A stretch of 64,000 nucleotides of DNA from Salinicoccus albus DSM 19776 (GTDB taxonomy: Bacteria > Bacillota > Bacilli > Staphylococcales > Salinicoccaceae): assembly GCF_000385175.1 (NCBI RefSeq), contig NZ_ARQJ01000023.1:1-64000 (forward strand). The letters run 5' to 3'. Positions within the stretch are counted from its first letter, which is position 1. The number at the start of each line of letters is the position of its first letter. Made by a program: the position numbers and the translations under genes. Below, one piece after another: positions 46,847 to 56,535 of this stretch. The notes under the pieces are model-generated. The model was not told where the DNA came from. It saw only the letters and a list, made by a program, of their open reading frames with translations, and ran no database searches.

Positions 46847-47972
46847 ATTCACGAAAGCTTTTCTCAGCTTCCCCGGTGTTTAATATGATCTCTTCTGCAT
46901 CGAGCACTGATTCGGTAATGTTCGTCACACCCAGGGCCTCAAAGCTTGGAATGATTTCATCTCCTGTCAGCCCTGTGAGCGTGGCGATAAATTCGGCACC
47001 GATTGCGTCCGCACAATAGAAATCGGCAATAGAGTCTCCGACGATAAAAATCTTTTCATCAGCAGTATTCTTTTTGTCAATCGCGTTTTCAAAATGTGCT
47101 TCATCCTGACCGTACAGACTCCATAGATAACTGTATGGATGCGGCTTTGCCAGCGATGAAGTCACCTTAACCGTATCCTCTGCAGCAAGAACTTCTGAAG
47201 CTGTAGATACTCTGTTACTTCTGAATATTTCCATCAGGCCATGCTGATTGAAAGGAATGAGCGTTTCCTGTCTCGGTCTCCCTGTGGCAACACCAATCTC
47301 AACTCCGGCATCAAGAAGACGTTTCAGCATCGCTTTAATCTCCGAGGGCTGGCGAATCCACTCTTCATCGTGGATAAACCCCTGTTTTCCTGGTTCCTCA
47401 GCCTCCATACCTGTAGAATCCAGTACACGTTCACTGCCCAGATACCATTCCTGGTACTTATACTGGCCGCGTCTCCAGATGGGCCCATGCATATCAAACA
47501 CTGTGGAATCTGACAGACCGATTTCGTTAACCGCCCTCTCAATCAGTGCTGTGTATATGGTGTCCTTCGTATAATCCCCGTCTTTCAGAAACTCAACGAC
47601 CCGGCTGTACTCCGGTTCTGCATTACCAAGCATCTTCCCGACTTTGTATATATCTGCAAAATCTATGCTGCCGGCACTGAGTTCAGCCTGTTTAATCAGG
47701 TCGATATAGATCACAGAGAAGGTGACAAACAACATATCCCAATTGGAATTCAAGCCCATTTTCTTAAATCTTTCCAATACTTCATCTCCTGAAAATACAG
47801 AGGTCCTTATCTCATCTATCTCTGCGTCGCTATAATGAATTTTAAATGTTCCCTGTGCCAGATTCAGATATCTTGGACTGTACAGCATTTCATGTACAGC
47901 AAGCGCTGAAACATCGAAACATCTTTCTTCGCTCAAAAATACACCATCTACATCAAACAATGCCACCGTCAC
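46845..47972 (-). CDS. HAD-family hydrolase, large
   Basis: 375 residues. Motif I FDVDGVFLSEE (Asp nucleophile at residues 7-9), motif II VATGRPRQE, motif III/IV Lys in SLAKPHPYSY and GDSIADFYCADAIGAEFIA. A helical cap of about 150 residues lies between I and II. It has the placement of the staphylococcal HAD gene beside serA, convergent; a phosphoserine phosphatase role is possible but not shown. Confidence 0.75.
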   Translation of the reverse strand: MTVALFDVDGVFLSEERCFDVSALAVHEMLYSPRYLNLAQGTFKIHYSDAEIDEIRTSVFSGDEVLERFKKMGLNSNWDMLFVTFSVIYIDLIKQAELSAGSIDFADIYKVGKMLGNAEPEYSRVVEFLKDGDYTKDTIYTALIERAVNEIGLSDSTVFDMHGPIWRRGQYKYQEWYLGSERVLDSTGMEAEEPGKQGFIHDEEWIRQPSEIKAMLKRLLDAGVEIGVATGRPRQETLIPFNQHGLMEIFRSNRVSTASEVLAAEDTVKVTSSLAKPHPYSYLWSLYGQDEAHFENAIDKKNTADEKIFIVGDSIADFYCADAIGAEFIATLTGLTGDEIIPSFEALGVTNITESVLDAEEIILNTGEAEKSFRE

Positions 47973-48305
47973 AGTTATTTCCCCCTTTCATAGTCATGAA
48001 TTAATAATGATTTCAAGTGTCTCATATTGCATGAACCGTGTCGACTGAACATCATAATTATTTTATAATTATTAATGTACAAGCATCATAATTCATTCAA
48101 CTTGATATATCATTCACAGCCTATTTAAAATGACATTAGATTAAACTTTAGTGAACATGATAATTTAACCTGGGTTAATTTATTTTTCCTGATGCATTTT
48201 TTTATATTCCGTCCTATAATATGAATCGTGACATCACAAGTAAATATTAGGTAAAATTCATTAAAATAATGTAAAGGTACCCATGTGCCTGTGTGGAGGA
48301 ATTTT
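47973..48305. promoter_or_regulatory. HAD/NptA divergent regulatory region
   Basis: A TATAAT at 48215-48220 lies about 85 bases before the cotransporter start; the -35 is not obvious. A palindrome TTAACC-TG-GGTTAA is at 48165-48178, about 40 bases upstream of it. Very A+T-rich; no gene. Confidence 0.45.
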
Positions 48306-49973
48306 ATGGAAATAAATCCGATTGACGTCGTTTTCCTTTTTCTCGGCGGACTAGGGATTTTTCTTTATGGCATTAAACAGATGGGGGATGGACTTCAGGC
48401 AGCTGCGGGCGATCGTCTTCGGGATATACTAAACCGTATGACCTCGAATCCGATCAAAGGGATCCTCGCAGGGATAGTCGTCACTATTTTGCTCCAAAGC
48501 AGTACTGGTACAACAGTGATTACGGTCGGGCTTGTATCAGCAGGATTTATGACTTTAAGACAGGCAATCGGTGTAATTATGGGGGCAAACATCGGAACAA
48601 CTGTCACTGCGTTTATCATCGGACTCGATATCGGAGAGTATGCCCTGCCAATACTGGCGCTTGGCGCTTTCCTGATTTTCTTCATGGGTAACAATCCGAG
48701 AGTAGTGAATACCGGCAGAGTGTTCTTTGGGTTTGGCGCGCTTTTCTATGGTCTGGAATTGATGAGTCAAGGGGTGCGGCCGCTGGCTGACTTGGAAGCT
48801 TTTTCAGACCTGATGCTGAATATGGCCGAGAACCCATTCCTCGGCCTTGGCGTCGGGACCGTGCTCACGTTGATCGTACAGAGTTCCAGTGCAACAATTG
48901 CGATACTTCAGGGGTTCTATGCGAATGATCTGCTGGAGCTCAGCGCAGCGCTGCCGATACTGCTTGGTGACAACCTTGGTACGACGGTCACCGCCATATT
49001 GGCTGCACTTGTGGGCTCCATCACAGCCAAACGTGCTGCTGCAGTGCACGTGATTTTCAATCTGCTCGGCGCTGTAATCTTTCTGATCATCATGCCACTG
49101 TTTGTTTCACTCATAGAATTCTTCCAGAACTCTATGAATTTGAATCCGGAAATGACCATCGCTTTTGGACACGGATTCTTTAACATCTCCAACACGTTGA
49201 TCCAGCTGCCGTTCATATTTGTTCTGGCCTGGATTGTGACCAAACTTATTCCGGGAAGGGATGTTGCCGAGGAGTTTAAACCGAATCATCTGGATCCACT
49301 GCTCCTGAAGAATTCACCTTCGCTTGCGATTCAGGGAGCGCAGAAAGAGGTTAAGAATCTCGGCAATCTGACTCTCAGCACCCTGGAGGATGCAAAAGAA
49401 TACAGCGAAACCAATAATGCTAAGGTTTATAAGGGTATCAAGGAAAAGATCAATGTGGTTGAAGCATTGCAGGACAGCATCAGAAACTACCTGATCAATG
49501 CATCGAAGTATGATATCTCCCAGGAAGATATTGAAAGACAGGCAACACTTTTAGAAGTTACACGGATTTTCTATAAAGCCACTGCCCAGATGACCGATTT
49601 CGCAGACAGCTACCACAAAAAGTTCAGAGAAGACATCAAGCTTTCAGAAGCCGCACAGACAGGACTTGAAGACTTATATGAATATGTCCATATGTCATAT
49701 AAAAAAGCCATAGACACGCTGGATGTCTATGACACACAGGACTTGGAAGAAGTCATCAGACTGAGTCAAAAATCTTATAAAATTGAGAATAAACTTAGAA
49801 AACAACATGTAAAAAGACTCAATAAGGGGCAATGCTCCACTGACGGCGGTCTTTTATACGTAGACCTCATCAGTACATTGGAAAGAATCGGATATAATGC
49901 AAGAAACATTTCTGAGACAAGCCTCAGCAATGAAATTGATGACTTATCTGAAGACTACACAATATATGAATGA
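48306..49973 (+). CDS. Na/Pi cotransporter (NptA/PF02690) with PhoU-like domain
   Basis: 555 residues from ATG 48306 after GGAGG. Eight to nine membrane segments with inverted repeats QSSTGTTVITVGLVSAGFM and VQSSSATIAILQGFYANDL (QSSS/T motifs bind sodium and phosphate). The C-terminal 220 residues are helical PhoU-like (LSTLEDAKEYSE, LTISRLSQKSYKIENKL-like). Imports phosphate with sodium. No other pho genes are near. Confidence 0.85.
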   Translation: MEINPIDVVFLFLGGLGIFLYGIKQMGDGLQAAAGDRLRDILNRMTSNPIKGILAGIVVTILLQSSTGTTVITVGLVSAGFMTLRQAIGVIMGANIGTTVTAFIIGLDIGEYALPILALGAFLIFFMGNNPRVVNTGRVFFGFGALFYGLELMSQGVRPLADLEAFSDLMLNMAENPFLGLGVGTVLTLIVQSSSATIAILQGFYANDLLELSAALPILLGDNLGTTVTAILAALVGSITAKRAAAVHVIFNLLGAVIFLIIMPLFVSLIEFFQNSMNLNPEMTIAFGHGFFNISNTLIQLPFIFVLAWIVTKLIPGRDVAEEFKPNHLDPLLLKNSPSLAIQGAQKEVKNLGNLTLSTLEDAKEYSETNNAKVYKGIKEKINVVEALQDSIRNYLINASKYDISQEDIERQATLLEVTRIFYKATAQMTDFADSYHKKFREDIKLSEAAQTGLEDLYEYVHMSYKKAIDTLDVYDTQDLEEVIRLSQKSYKIENKLRKQHVKRLNKGQCSTDGGLLYVDLISTLERIGYNARNISETSLSNEIDDLSEDYTIYE

Positions 49974-49974
49974 T

Positions 49975-50003
49975 AAAAAAAACACCTCATTTTGAGGTGT
50001 TTT
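49975..50003. terminator. Bidirectional terminator
   Basis: AAAAAACACCTCA / TGAGGTGTTTTTT with TTT loop. Serves the phosphate cotransporter and the convergent ArsA-like gene. Confidence 0.85.
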
Positions 50004-50012
50004 TTACGTTCC

Positions 50013-50936
50013 CTAATAATACTGGCTGAATGTTTCAAGGTGCTCCCTGTCAGTAATATCGTGCGGAAACAATGGAATATAGATCTTTTCCTGTTCCACA
50101 AATACTTCCCTGATCATATCCAGGTATTGCTGTTCATGTGCTTTCCGCTGTAATAGAAAATCACCTTCCGTTACTTCCGGCAGAACTTTGTTAATAATCA
50201 GCGTCTTTACATGCAAATGGTATTGATCGAGTAATTCGATCGCTTTTTGTGTTTCTGCAATCGGCAGGCGTTCGGGATTGATGACAAAGGCAAAACCAGT
50301 CGTATCCCCGTCGAGCATGATCTCACGGACTTTGGAAAAACGTTCCTGACGCTGTTTCAAAACGTCATAAATGGGATCTTCCACCGGATCGCCATCGTTA
50401 AGCAGCTGCGTATAATTCTCATTTGTCTCCTGACGTTTCTTCAGCATGCCCTCAATCCAGACTCCCATCAACTCAGGTAATGACAGCAGCCGGATTGTGT
50501 GGCCGGTCGGAGCAGTATCAAAAATGACCTTATCGTAAGCATCACTTTCTTCCAAAATAATTGAAACCAGTTTATCAAACAAGGCAGCTTCCTCTGCGCC
50601 TGGTGACGATTTTGCGGTCGTGAGATGGCGGTTGACCTCATCCATCCGGCTCGATTGTATGACACTTTTGATATTTTCTTTGACGCCTTGTATATACATT
50701 TCTGTTTCCGCTGCCGGATCAATTTCAAGTGCAGACAGATAATCCGAAACTCTAGTGATACTGCCTCCAATCGATTTACCAAAAATATCACCTAAATTAT
50801 GCGCAGGATCAGTCGAAATCAAAAGTGTATTTTTCCCTTCTCCGGCTGCTTTCCATGCGATTGCCACCGCAGATGTCGATTTCCCTACACCGCCTTTGCC
50901 GCCGACAAAAATAATTTTCTTTTCTAAACCCTGCAC
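50013..50936 (-). CDS. ArsA/Get3-family ATPase
   Basis: 307 residues. Deviant Walker A GKGGVGKSTSAVAIA (residues 13-27), switch I STDPAHNLGDIFGKS, switch II FDTAPTGHTIRLLSLPELM, and VINPERLPIAETQKAIE with an A-loop Glu. Only one ATPase half, like eukaryotic Get3 and unlike E. coli ArsA. It lacks the arsenite-binding Cys triad; no ars genes are nearby. It is followed on the upstream side by the cory-CC-star gene, a pairing known in Gram-positives. Function unknown. Confidence 0.8.
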   Translation of the reverse strand: MQGLEKKIIFVGGKGGVGKSTSAVAIAWKAAGEGKNTLLISTDPAHNLGDIFGKSIGGSITRVSDYLSALEIDPAAETEMYIQGVKENIKSVIQSSRMDEVNRHLTTAKSSPGAEEAALFDKLVSIILEESDAYDKVIFDTAPTGHTIRLLSLPELMGVWIEGMLKKRQETNENYTQLLNDGDPVEDPIYDVLKQRQERFSKVREIMLDGDTTGFAFVINPERLPIAETQKAIELLDQYHLHVKTLIINKVLPEVTEGDFLLQRKAHEQQYLDMIREVFVEQEKIYIPLFPHDITDREHLETFSQYY

Positions 50937-50995
50937 GTGACAAAACTTCCTTTCCTCGATTTTCCATTATACCATTCATACGAAGAGCATTAGTT

Positions 50996-51253
50996 CTAAC
51001 AACAGCGTATACCGGTCAGCGGGGATTTATCCATGCCCATGCGCAAATGCCAATCATGGAACTCCTCAATCATATATGGATATAATTCCAGCGTATAATA
51101 ATAAACCGGATTCGGTATGCCGATCATTTCTGAATATAACATCAGTAAAAACAAATCGTCCTGATCCCTCAGCTCCCGGGCAATTTCCTGCCGGTGCGGC
51201 ATACTCAATACTTCATCATAATACCTGGCGAGCTTCTTCAATTGTTCCAACAT
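50996..51253 (-). CDS. Cory-CC-star family protein
   Basis: 85 residues from ATG 51253 (MLEQLKKLARYYDEVLSM) after AGGGGG. Rich in charged helices; the C-terminus ends in a Cys pair directly before the stop (GIRCC). This naming feature defines the cory-CC-star family, which is repeatedly encoded next to ArsA-like ATPases. The terminal Cys pair suggests a metal or lipid-linked site, not shown. Lies 60 bases upstream of the ATPase start on the same strand. Confidence 0.7.
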   Translation of the reverse strand: MLEQLKKLARYYDEVLSMPHRQEIARELRDQDDLFLLMLYSEMIGIPNPVYYYTLELYPYMIEEFHDWHLRMGMDKSPLTGIRCC

Positions 51254-51332
51254 AAAAATCCCCCTGAAACAGATACTTTCTAAGTCCTGCTTCAAGGGGG
51301 ATGATATTAATACTGTCTGAACATGTCCGTAA

Positions 51333-52667
51333 TTAATACTGACTCAGATACTGATTGATTTCCCATTCCGATACATGGGCGCGGTACATATCCCATTCTA
51401 CAGTCTTATTACCGTCAAACTGCCTGTATATATGTTCACCAAGTGCATCCTGCACAAGATGATCCTCCTTTAGCGCTTTTAGTGCGGTATACAGTGTGGA
51501 CGGGAGATCTTCAACACCTACCGCTTCTCTTTCCTCCCGGGTCATTTCATATATGTTCTCATTGACTGGTGAAGGCAGTTCTGTTTTATTCTTAATGCCA
51601 TCAAGTCCGGCTCTCAGTATTACAGCTAATGCCAGGTAAGGGTTAGCCGATGGATCCACTGACCTGATTTCTGCCCGTGTGGAAAGTCCGCGTGAAGAGG
51701 GGATCCTTAACAGCGGAGAGCGATTTTTGCCGCTCCAGGCAACATAGCTTGGTGCTTCATATCCCGGCACAAGTCGTTTGTATGAGTTAACAAGCGGGTT
51801 ACAGATGGCCGTAAAGCCCCTGGCATGTTTTAGAATACCCGCCATGAAGTACCGCATATCTTCACTCAGGCCGATGTCATCATGCTCATCAAAAAATGCA
51901 TTTTCATTGCCATTGAATAATGAAACGTTGAAGTGCATACCGTTCCCGTTGATACCATACAACGGTTTTGGCATGAACGTCGCATGCAGATTGTGCTTTC
52001 TTGCCACAGTCTTGACAACAAGTTTAAACGTCTGGATATTGTCACATGCGGTGATTGCATCTGCGTATTTAAAGTCAATTTCATGCTGTCCTTCGGCCAC
52101 TTCGTGGTGGGAGGCTTCAATATCGAAGCCCATGTCTTCGAGCTCCAGTACAATATCCCTGCGGCAATTCTCACCTAAATCTGTCGGTGCAAGGTCAAAA
52201 TACCCGCCCTGGTCATTCAGCTCTGTCGTCGGACGTCCGTTTTCATCCAATTTGAACAGGAAAAACTCAGGTTCAGGGCCTAAGTTGAAATCTGAGAAGC
52301 CCATGTCTTCCATTTCTTTCAACACCCGTTTTAAGTTTGAACGCGGGTCTCCTTCAAAGGGTTCGCGATCCACATTGTAAATATCACAAATCAATCTTGC
52401 CACTTTTCCATTACCTGCAGTCCAGGGGAAAATTGTCCAAGTATCCAGGTCCGGTACGAGATACATATCAGATTCTTCAATTCGCACAAACCCTTCGATT
52501 GAGGATCCATCAAACATCATCTCTCCATCTAAGGCTTTGTCCAATTGACCGACAGGCACTTCAACATTTTTGATCGTTCCTAGAATATCAGTGAACTGTA
52601 ATCTCAAAAACCTGACATTCTCCTCTTCTGCAATCCTTTTAATGTCTTCTCTTGTAAATTTACTCAT
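51333..52667 (-). CDS. glnA: Glutamine synthetase, type I
   Basis: 444 residues, the short Firmicute form (GSI-alpha). [20 protein letters not shown], metal-binding [38 protein letters not shown] and [13 protein letters not shown]. It lacks the adenylylation loop of GSI-beta, so it would be regulated by feedback and GlnR. 11 bases after glnR in the same operon. Confidence 0.97.
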   Translation of the reverse strand: MSKFTREDIKRIAEEENVRFLRLQFTDILGTIKNVEVPVGQLDKALDGEMMFDGSSIEGFVRIEESDMYLVPDLDTWTIFPWTAGNGKVARLICDIYNVDREPFEGDPRSNLKRVLKEMEDMGFSDFNLGPEPEFFLFKLDENGRPTTELNDQGGYFDLAPTDLGENCRRDIVLELEDMGFDIEASHHEVAEGQHEIDFKYADAITACDNIQTFKLVVKTVARKHNLHATFMPKPLYGINGNGMHFNVSLFNGNENAFFDEHDDIGLSEDMRYFMAGILKHARGFTAICNPLVNSYKRLVPGYEAPSYVAWSGKNRSPLLRIPSSRGLSTRAEIRSVDPSANPYLALAVILRAGLDGIKNKTELPSPVNENIYEMTREEREAVGVEDLPSTLYTALKALKEDHLVQDALGEHIYRQFDGNKTVEWDMYRAHVSEWEINQYLSQY

Positions 52668-52678
52668 AAGTCACTTCC

Positions 52679-53017
52679 TTATCTTTTAGTAAAAAACCTT
52701 GATAGATCTCCGCGGTTCAGCATTGGTTTCTGATGTCCAACATGTTTCAGCACTTCGGGTGTACTTGACTTTTTCGGCTCATTCAGAAGTTCGCCGATGC
52801 GTTTCGTAGTAAACCCTTTCTCCATGTAATTTTTAATACTCAGCAGTGTATCCAGATCATTCATCGAAAATTTTCTATGATTTCCTTCAGAACGCTCGGG
52901 TTGAATCATCGACAGCGTCTCATAATACCTGATCTGCCTTGCTGTCAGTCCAGTCAATTTCATGGCTGATGACATGGGAAAAACAGGTGTACTGCGTCTC
53001 ATCTGGTCGGTATCCAA
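52679..53017 (-). CDS. glnR: Nitrogen regulator GlnR (MerR family)
   Basis: 112 residues from TTG 53017, eight bases after GAGG; the GTG at 53026 overlaps it. MerR-type winged helix with RRSTPVFPMSSAMKLTGLTA and RQIRYYETLSMIQPERSEGNH, then a coiled-coil dimerisation helix and a short regulatory tail. Represses glnRA when feedback-inhibited GS interacts with it. Confidence 0.95.
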   Translation of the reverse strand: MDTDQMRRSTPVFPMSSAMKLTGLTARQIRYYETLSMIQPERSEGNHRKFSMNDLDTLLSIKNYMEKGFTTKRIGELLNEPKKSSTPEVLKHVGHQKPMLNRGDLSRFFTKR

Positions 53018-53070
53018 AATGATCACCTCAAATCATATACATAAAATAGCATAATTTTCTCCATATTCCT

Positions 53071-53099
53071 AATCCATGTTAGTTTTTCTAACATGGATT
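53071..53099 (-). promoter_or_regulatory. GlnR/TnrA operator of glnRA
   Basis: Core TGTTAG-N5-CTAACA (53077-53093) matches the TGTNA-N7-TNACA GlnR/TnrA box. The inverted arms extend to 12 bases each (AATCCATGTTAG ... CTAACATGGATT), a perfect 29-bp palindrome. It lies about 55 bases upstream of the glnR start. Confidence 0.9.
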
Positions 53100-53135
53100 A
53101 ATGATATACTTTTTTATATGGTCTTTAAACAAAAA

Positions 53136-53163
53136 ATTGGAGAATCCAAAAAGATTCTCCAAT
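53136..53163 (-). terminator. Terminator of the NSS transporter gene
   Basis: ATTGGAGAATC / GATTCTCCAAT with a 6-nt loop; on the minus strand followed by TTTTTTG. Confidence 0.8.
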
Positions 53164-53180
53164 GCGTGCATTGATTCGTC

Positions 53181-54521
53181 CTATCCGAATATACTGACTG
53201 CAAAGACGATTAGAATTGCAACCGGCAGCACGTACCTCAGCATGAATATCCATAGCTTGAAAACGCCCAGTAATTTCCCGTTTTCATCTACATTAAGCTG
53301 CTCCATAGCAATCCTTCGTTCCATGATGTAACCGACGAAGATTGTAGAGATAAATGCGCCTGTCGGTAACATGATATTTGAAACCAGGAAATCCACATTG
53401 TCAAAAATGGAGCGTCCGAATAGAATGACATCGCTGAGCACGCCGTATGACAATGAAGAAGGAATGCCTGCAAGCAGCACGAAGAAACCGAATAAGTACG
53501 CTTTACTGCGGCGTTTTCTTTCATTTCCTTTAATTGTATTCGCCACATTGATCTCAATCATAGAAATGGAAGAGGTCAGTGTTGCAAACAGGAATGCACC
53601 AAGGAAGAGGATATAGAACAGCATGCCCAGCGGAATAGCTTGAAACACCTGCGGCAGTACGATAAACACCAGACCCGGCCCTTCAGCAGCGCCCATACCC
53701 AGTGAAGCAATAGCAGGGAATACTGCGAGACCGGCCATGATTGAAATGGCTACGTTCATCAGCACAATTGAAATTGCGGACTGTGTTAAATTTTGTTCTT
53801 TTCCTAAATACGAAGAATAAGTAATCATTGTTGTTGCGCCAATACTCAATGCAAAAAATGACTGTCCAAGTGCATAGAGCAGCCCTTCAGCACTGATCTG
53901 GGAGAAATCCGCAGTCAGGAAGAAACTGAGCCCCTCCCCTGCACCCGGCAGTGTCACTGAGCGGATAATGACAATCAGGAATAAAATGAACAGCATCGGC
54001 ATCATCACTTTAGAGGCACGTTCCAATCCTTTTTGAACGCCTTGTGCTACGATGAAAGCTGTTAAGAATATAAATACGGCCTGTGCGATAATAACGTAAA
54101 ATGGATTTGCAATTATATTTTCAAATGCGACACCATAATCTTCGATCGCCACTACGCTGGCTAAATCTCCAATGGCAACAAGCAGATAGAGCAGTATCCA
54201 GCCGCCAATGACGCTGTAGAAAGAAAAAAGAAGGAAGACTGCGATGTTTCCAAGCCAGCCGAATAATCTATACGCCTTTTTACTTCCCAAATATTCAAAC
54301 CCCTCAATCGGGTTACGCTGACTTGCCCGGCCGATAACAAACTCGGACAGTAACAGCGGCGTGCCTATAAACAATGTAAGAATCAGAAATACGAGTAAAA
54401 ATGCACCACCGCCATGCTCAGCAGTCATATAAGGAAAGCGCCACAGCGCACCCAGTCCAATTGCCGAACCGGCCGCTGCCAGCACGAAACCTATTTTAGA
54501 ACCCCATCTTGAACGTTCCAT
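53181..54521 (-). CDS. Neurotransmitter:sodium symporter (NSS/SNF family)
   Basis: 446 residues, eleven to twelve membrane segments. WGSKIGFVLAAAGSAIGLGALWRFPYMTAEHGGG contains the unwound segment 1 with sodium and substrate contacts. LeuT-like; SLSIGATTMITYSSYL holds segment 6. It imports an amino acid or related compound with sodium; substrate unknown. Monocistronic with its own terminator. Confidence 0.85.
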   Translation of the reverse strand: MERSRWGSKIGFVLAAAGSAIGLGALWRFPYMTAEHGGGAFLLVFLILTLFIGTPLLLSEFVIGRASQRNPIEGFEYLGSKKAYRLFGWLGNIAVFLLFSFYSVIGGWILLYLLVAIGDLASVVAIEDYGVAFENIIANPFYVIIAQAVFIFLTAFIVAQGVQKGLERASKVMMPMLFILFLIVIIRSVTLPGAGEGLSFFLTADFSQISAEGLLYALGQSFFALSIGATTMITYSSYLGKEQNLTQSAISIVLMNVAISIMAGLAVFPAIASLGMGAAEGPGLVFIVLPQVFQAIPLGMLFYILFLGAFLFATLTSSISMIEINVANTIKGNERKRRSKAYLFGFFVLLAGIPSSLSYGVLSDVILFGRSIFDNVDFLVSNIMLPTGAFISTIFVGYIMERRIAMEQLNVDENGKLLGVFKLWIFMLRYVLPVAILIVFAVSIFG

Positions 54522-54759
54522 ATCATTCCCTCACTTTTTTAATGTGTCTTCTATTCAGACTTTTTAATATGTTAGCATACCACAGACTTTTTGAACAATT
54601 TGCTTCTAAACTTTTAAGCAGCTGCATTTGTATTCCTGATCAGTTTCTGAACGCCGTTAAAATTTCAGTTCATTTACAAATGTATTATTTCACATTAAAA
54701 TGAAACTGATTACATATCTGATAAACATCGGCTTTGGTCAAATTAACTAAAAGGTTGGG

Positions 54760-55572
54760 ATGATTTTGAAAATCACATCTGACAGAGAAATAATCCGGTT
54801 TAAGCACGGACAGTTCGAAGAAACAGAAGATACTGTCGCGGAAGAATTTCCGCTTACAATTTATGTGAATGATGTGGAATTTGCCACTATGGTGTGTTCC
54901 CCGGATCATTTGGAAGAGCTGGTCCTAGGATTTTTAGCATCGGAAGGGGCTGTTCGTAAATACAGTGACATTGCTTCAATCAGCCTCGATGACCACGGGG
55001 GGTTCTGTCATGTTAAATTGAACCGGGAGATCCCGACAGATCATTTCAATTATTCAAAACGGGTGCTCGGGTCATGCTGCGGCAAAAGCAGGCAATTTTA
55101 TTTTCAGAATGATGCAGACACCGCAAAAGTATCATTGTCAAAAACGACCCTTACACCCGCTCAGTGCATCACACTGATGAAGGACATGCAGGCAACAAGT
55201 ACCATCTTTAAACAGACCGGCGGCATCCATAATGCCAGTCTCGGCTCACCGGAAGAAATGATTGTACATCGCGGAGATATCGGAAGGCATAATGCGCTGG
55301 ATAAACTATACGGCCATTGTATCCAGCACAGAATCCCCGTCGGTGACAAAGCACTCGTATTCAGCGGCAGGATATCATCTGAAGTTCTGACCAAAGCTGC
55401 GAAGATTGGCGTCGGCATCGTACTCAGCAAATCGGCCCCTACAAACCTGGCCATCAAGCTTGCAGATGACCTCAATATTACCGCTGCAGGTTTTATCAGA
55501 GGGGATTCGTTTAATATATACACTCATCCATGGCGGATAACAGAAGACAGAGGCGCAAGCGTAAAAATTTGA
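54760..55572 (+). CDS. fdhD: Formate dehydrogenase sulfurtransferase FdhD
   Basis: 270 residues from ATG 54760. EEFPLTIYVNDVEFATMVCS, LEELVLGFLASEGAV, the Cys-Cys motif GSCCGKSRQFY (residues about 108-118, the Gram-positive form of the CxxC region), TGGIHNASL and VHRGDIGRHNALDKLYG. It delivers sulfur to the molybdenum cofactor of formate dehydrogenase. No formate dehydrogenase is in the window. Confidence 0.9.
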   Translation: MILKITSDREIIRFKHGQFEETEDTVAEEFPLTIYVNDVEFATMVCSPDHLEELVLGFLASEGAVRKYSDIASISLDDHGGFCHVKLNREIPTDHFNYSKRVLGSCCGKSRQFYFQNDADTAKVSLSKTTLTPAQCITLMKDMQATSTIFKQTGGIHNASLGSPEEMIVHRGDIGRHNALDKLYGHCIQHRIPVGDKALVFSGRISSEVLTKAAKIGVGIVLSKSAPTNLAIKLADDLNITAAGFIRGDSFNIYTHPWRITEDRGASVKI

Positions 55573-55601
55573 AAAACCCGGAGACGCTTAACCAGGCATT
55601 T

Positions 55602-56381
55602 TCATTGATAATAGTCTTTATCGAAGTGATCACCAGAAATACCATGTGAGTCATAGTGGGCTTCCAAAATGTTTCCAATTTTCAGTGCCCATTCAATATC
55701 TGTTGCATACAAATGCTGACCCGGGTTTTCTGGATTCCAGCGCATTGCATACAATGTGTCCTGGCCGGCCCCAACATAATTGTTGCTGATAAACTGTGCA
55801 CCTTGCATGATCGCCGCTTCCGGCGAGGTCCAATCGGATCTGGCTGCATAGCTGGAACCTTCAGAGACAGCCTGTTGATCAAATGCGCCAATGCCAAAGA
55901 AATTATAATAGGTGGTGCCCTCTACTTCTATACCCTGTGCCAGCTCTGATTCACCATTCCCGGTTTCCACCTGAGCATGACTGATCAGATACAATGCATT
56001 CAGCCCATGCTGCTCCTGTGCATTCAGGAACGTCTCTCCCTGCCCTTCAAGAATGCCCCGTCCTTCAAGCGTCTGATTCAATTCCTCTGCACTCAGATCC
56101 ACAGTTTCGTCCAGCCTGAGAAATTGATAATCTGTACTGTTGCGAGAAATATCCATGGCATTTCTGATTTCTTCATCTTCAGCAGGTACCGCTGATTCAT
56201 TCTGCACCCTTAAGTCCTCCGTCCCGGTATTCTGCTGTGTTTCTACCGCCGCCTCAAAAGTATGCGTATTTTGTTCATCCTCCATAAGCGTCGTTTCTGC
56301 AACTAAAAAAGTGATAAAAAATACTACCATCAGACCAAGCAGCAACAAGACAGGATAATCCTGTTTTTTTATAAAGTTCAT
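55602..56381 (-). CDS. sagB: Membrane-anchored N-acetylglucosaminidase SagB
   Basis: 259 residues. One N-terminal membrane anchor (about residues 11-30), a Glu/Thr-rich external linker to about residue 75, then the glucosaminidase domain: HGLNALYLISHAQVETGNGE with the catalytic Glu in QVETGNG, and QFISNNYVGAGQDTLYAMRW. SagB trims newly made glycan strands; its partner SpdC is not in this window. No secretion signal other than the anchor. Confidence 0.85.
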   Translation of the reverse strand: MNFIKKQDYPVLLLLGLMVVFFITFLVAETTLMEDEQNTHTFEAAVETQQNTGTEDLRVQNESAVPAEDEEIRNAMDISRNSTDYQFLRLDETVDLSAEELNQTLEGRGILEGQGETFLNAQEQHGLNALYLISHAQVETGNGESELAQGIEVEGTTYYNFFGIGAFDQQAVSEGSSYAARSDWTSPEAAIMQGAQFISNNYVGAGQDTLYAMRWNPENPGQHLYATDIEWALKIGNILEAHYDSHGISGDHFDKDYYQ

Positions 56382-56442
56382 TGATCACGGATCCTTAACC
56401 TCTAGTTTTATACTCTTCCATTCTAAACCATTGCACATGATA

Positions 56443-56477
56443 AAGTAAGCATCTGATTAATCAGACGCTTACTTTTT
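56443..56477 (+). terminator. Hairpin with plus-strand T tract
   Basis: AAAGTAAGCATCTGA / TCAGACGCTTACTTT with one mismatch and loop TTA, followed on the plus strand by TTTTAAATG. There is no plus-strand gene before it; see findings. Confidence 0.5.
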
Positions 56478-56507
56478 AAATGCATACTAACATACTGACA
56501 ATAAAAA

Positions 56508-56535
56508 ACTGAGTACGGCCATCACCGCCCTCAGT
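56508..56535 (-). terminator. Terminator of the small gene at 56531
   Basis: AACTGAG / CTCAGTT flank an inner GCGG-type stem; on the minus strand TTTTTT follows. Confidence 0.7.

Noticed and set aside
50013-51253. Arsenic resistance operon
   Set aside because: No arsenite-binding Cys triad and no arsB, arsC, arsD or arsR nearby.
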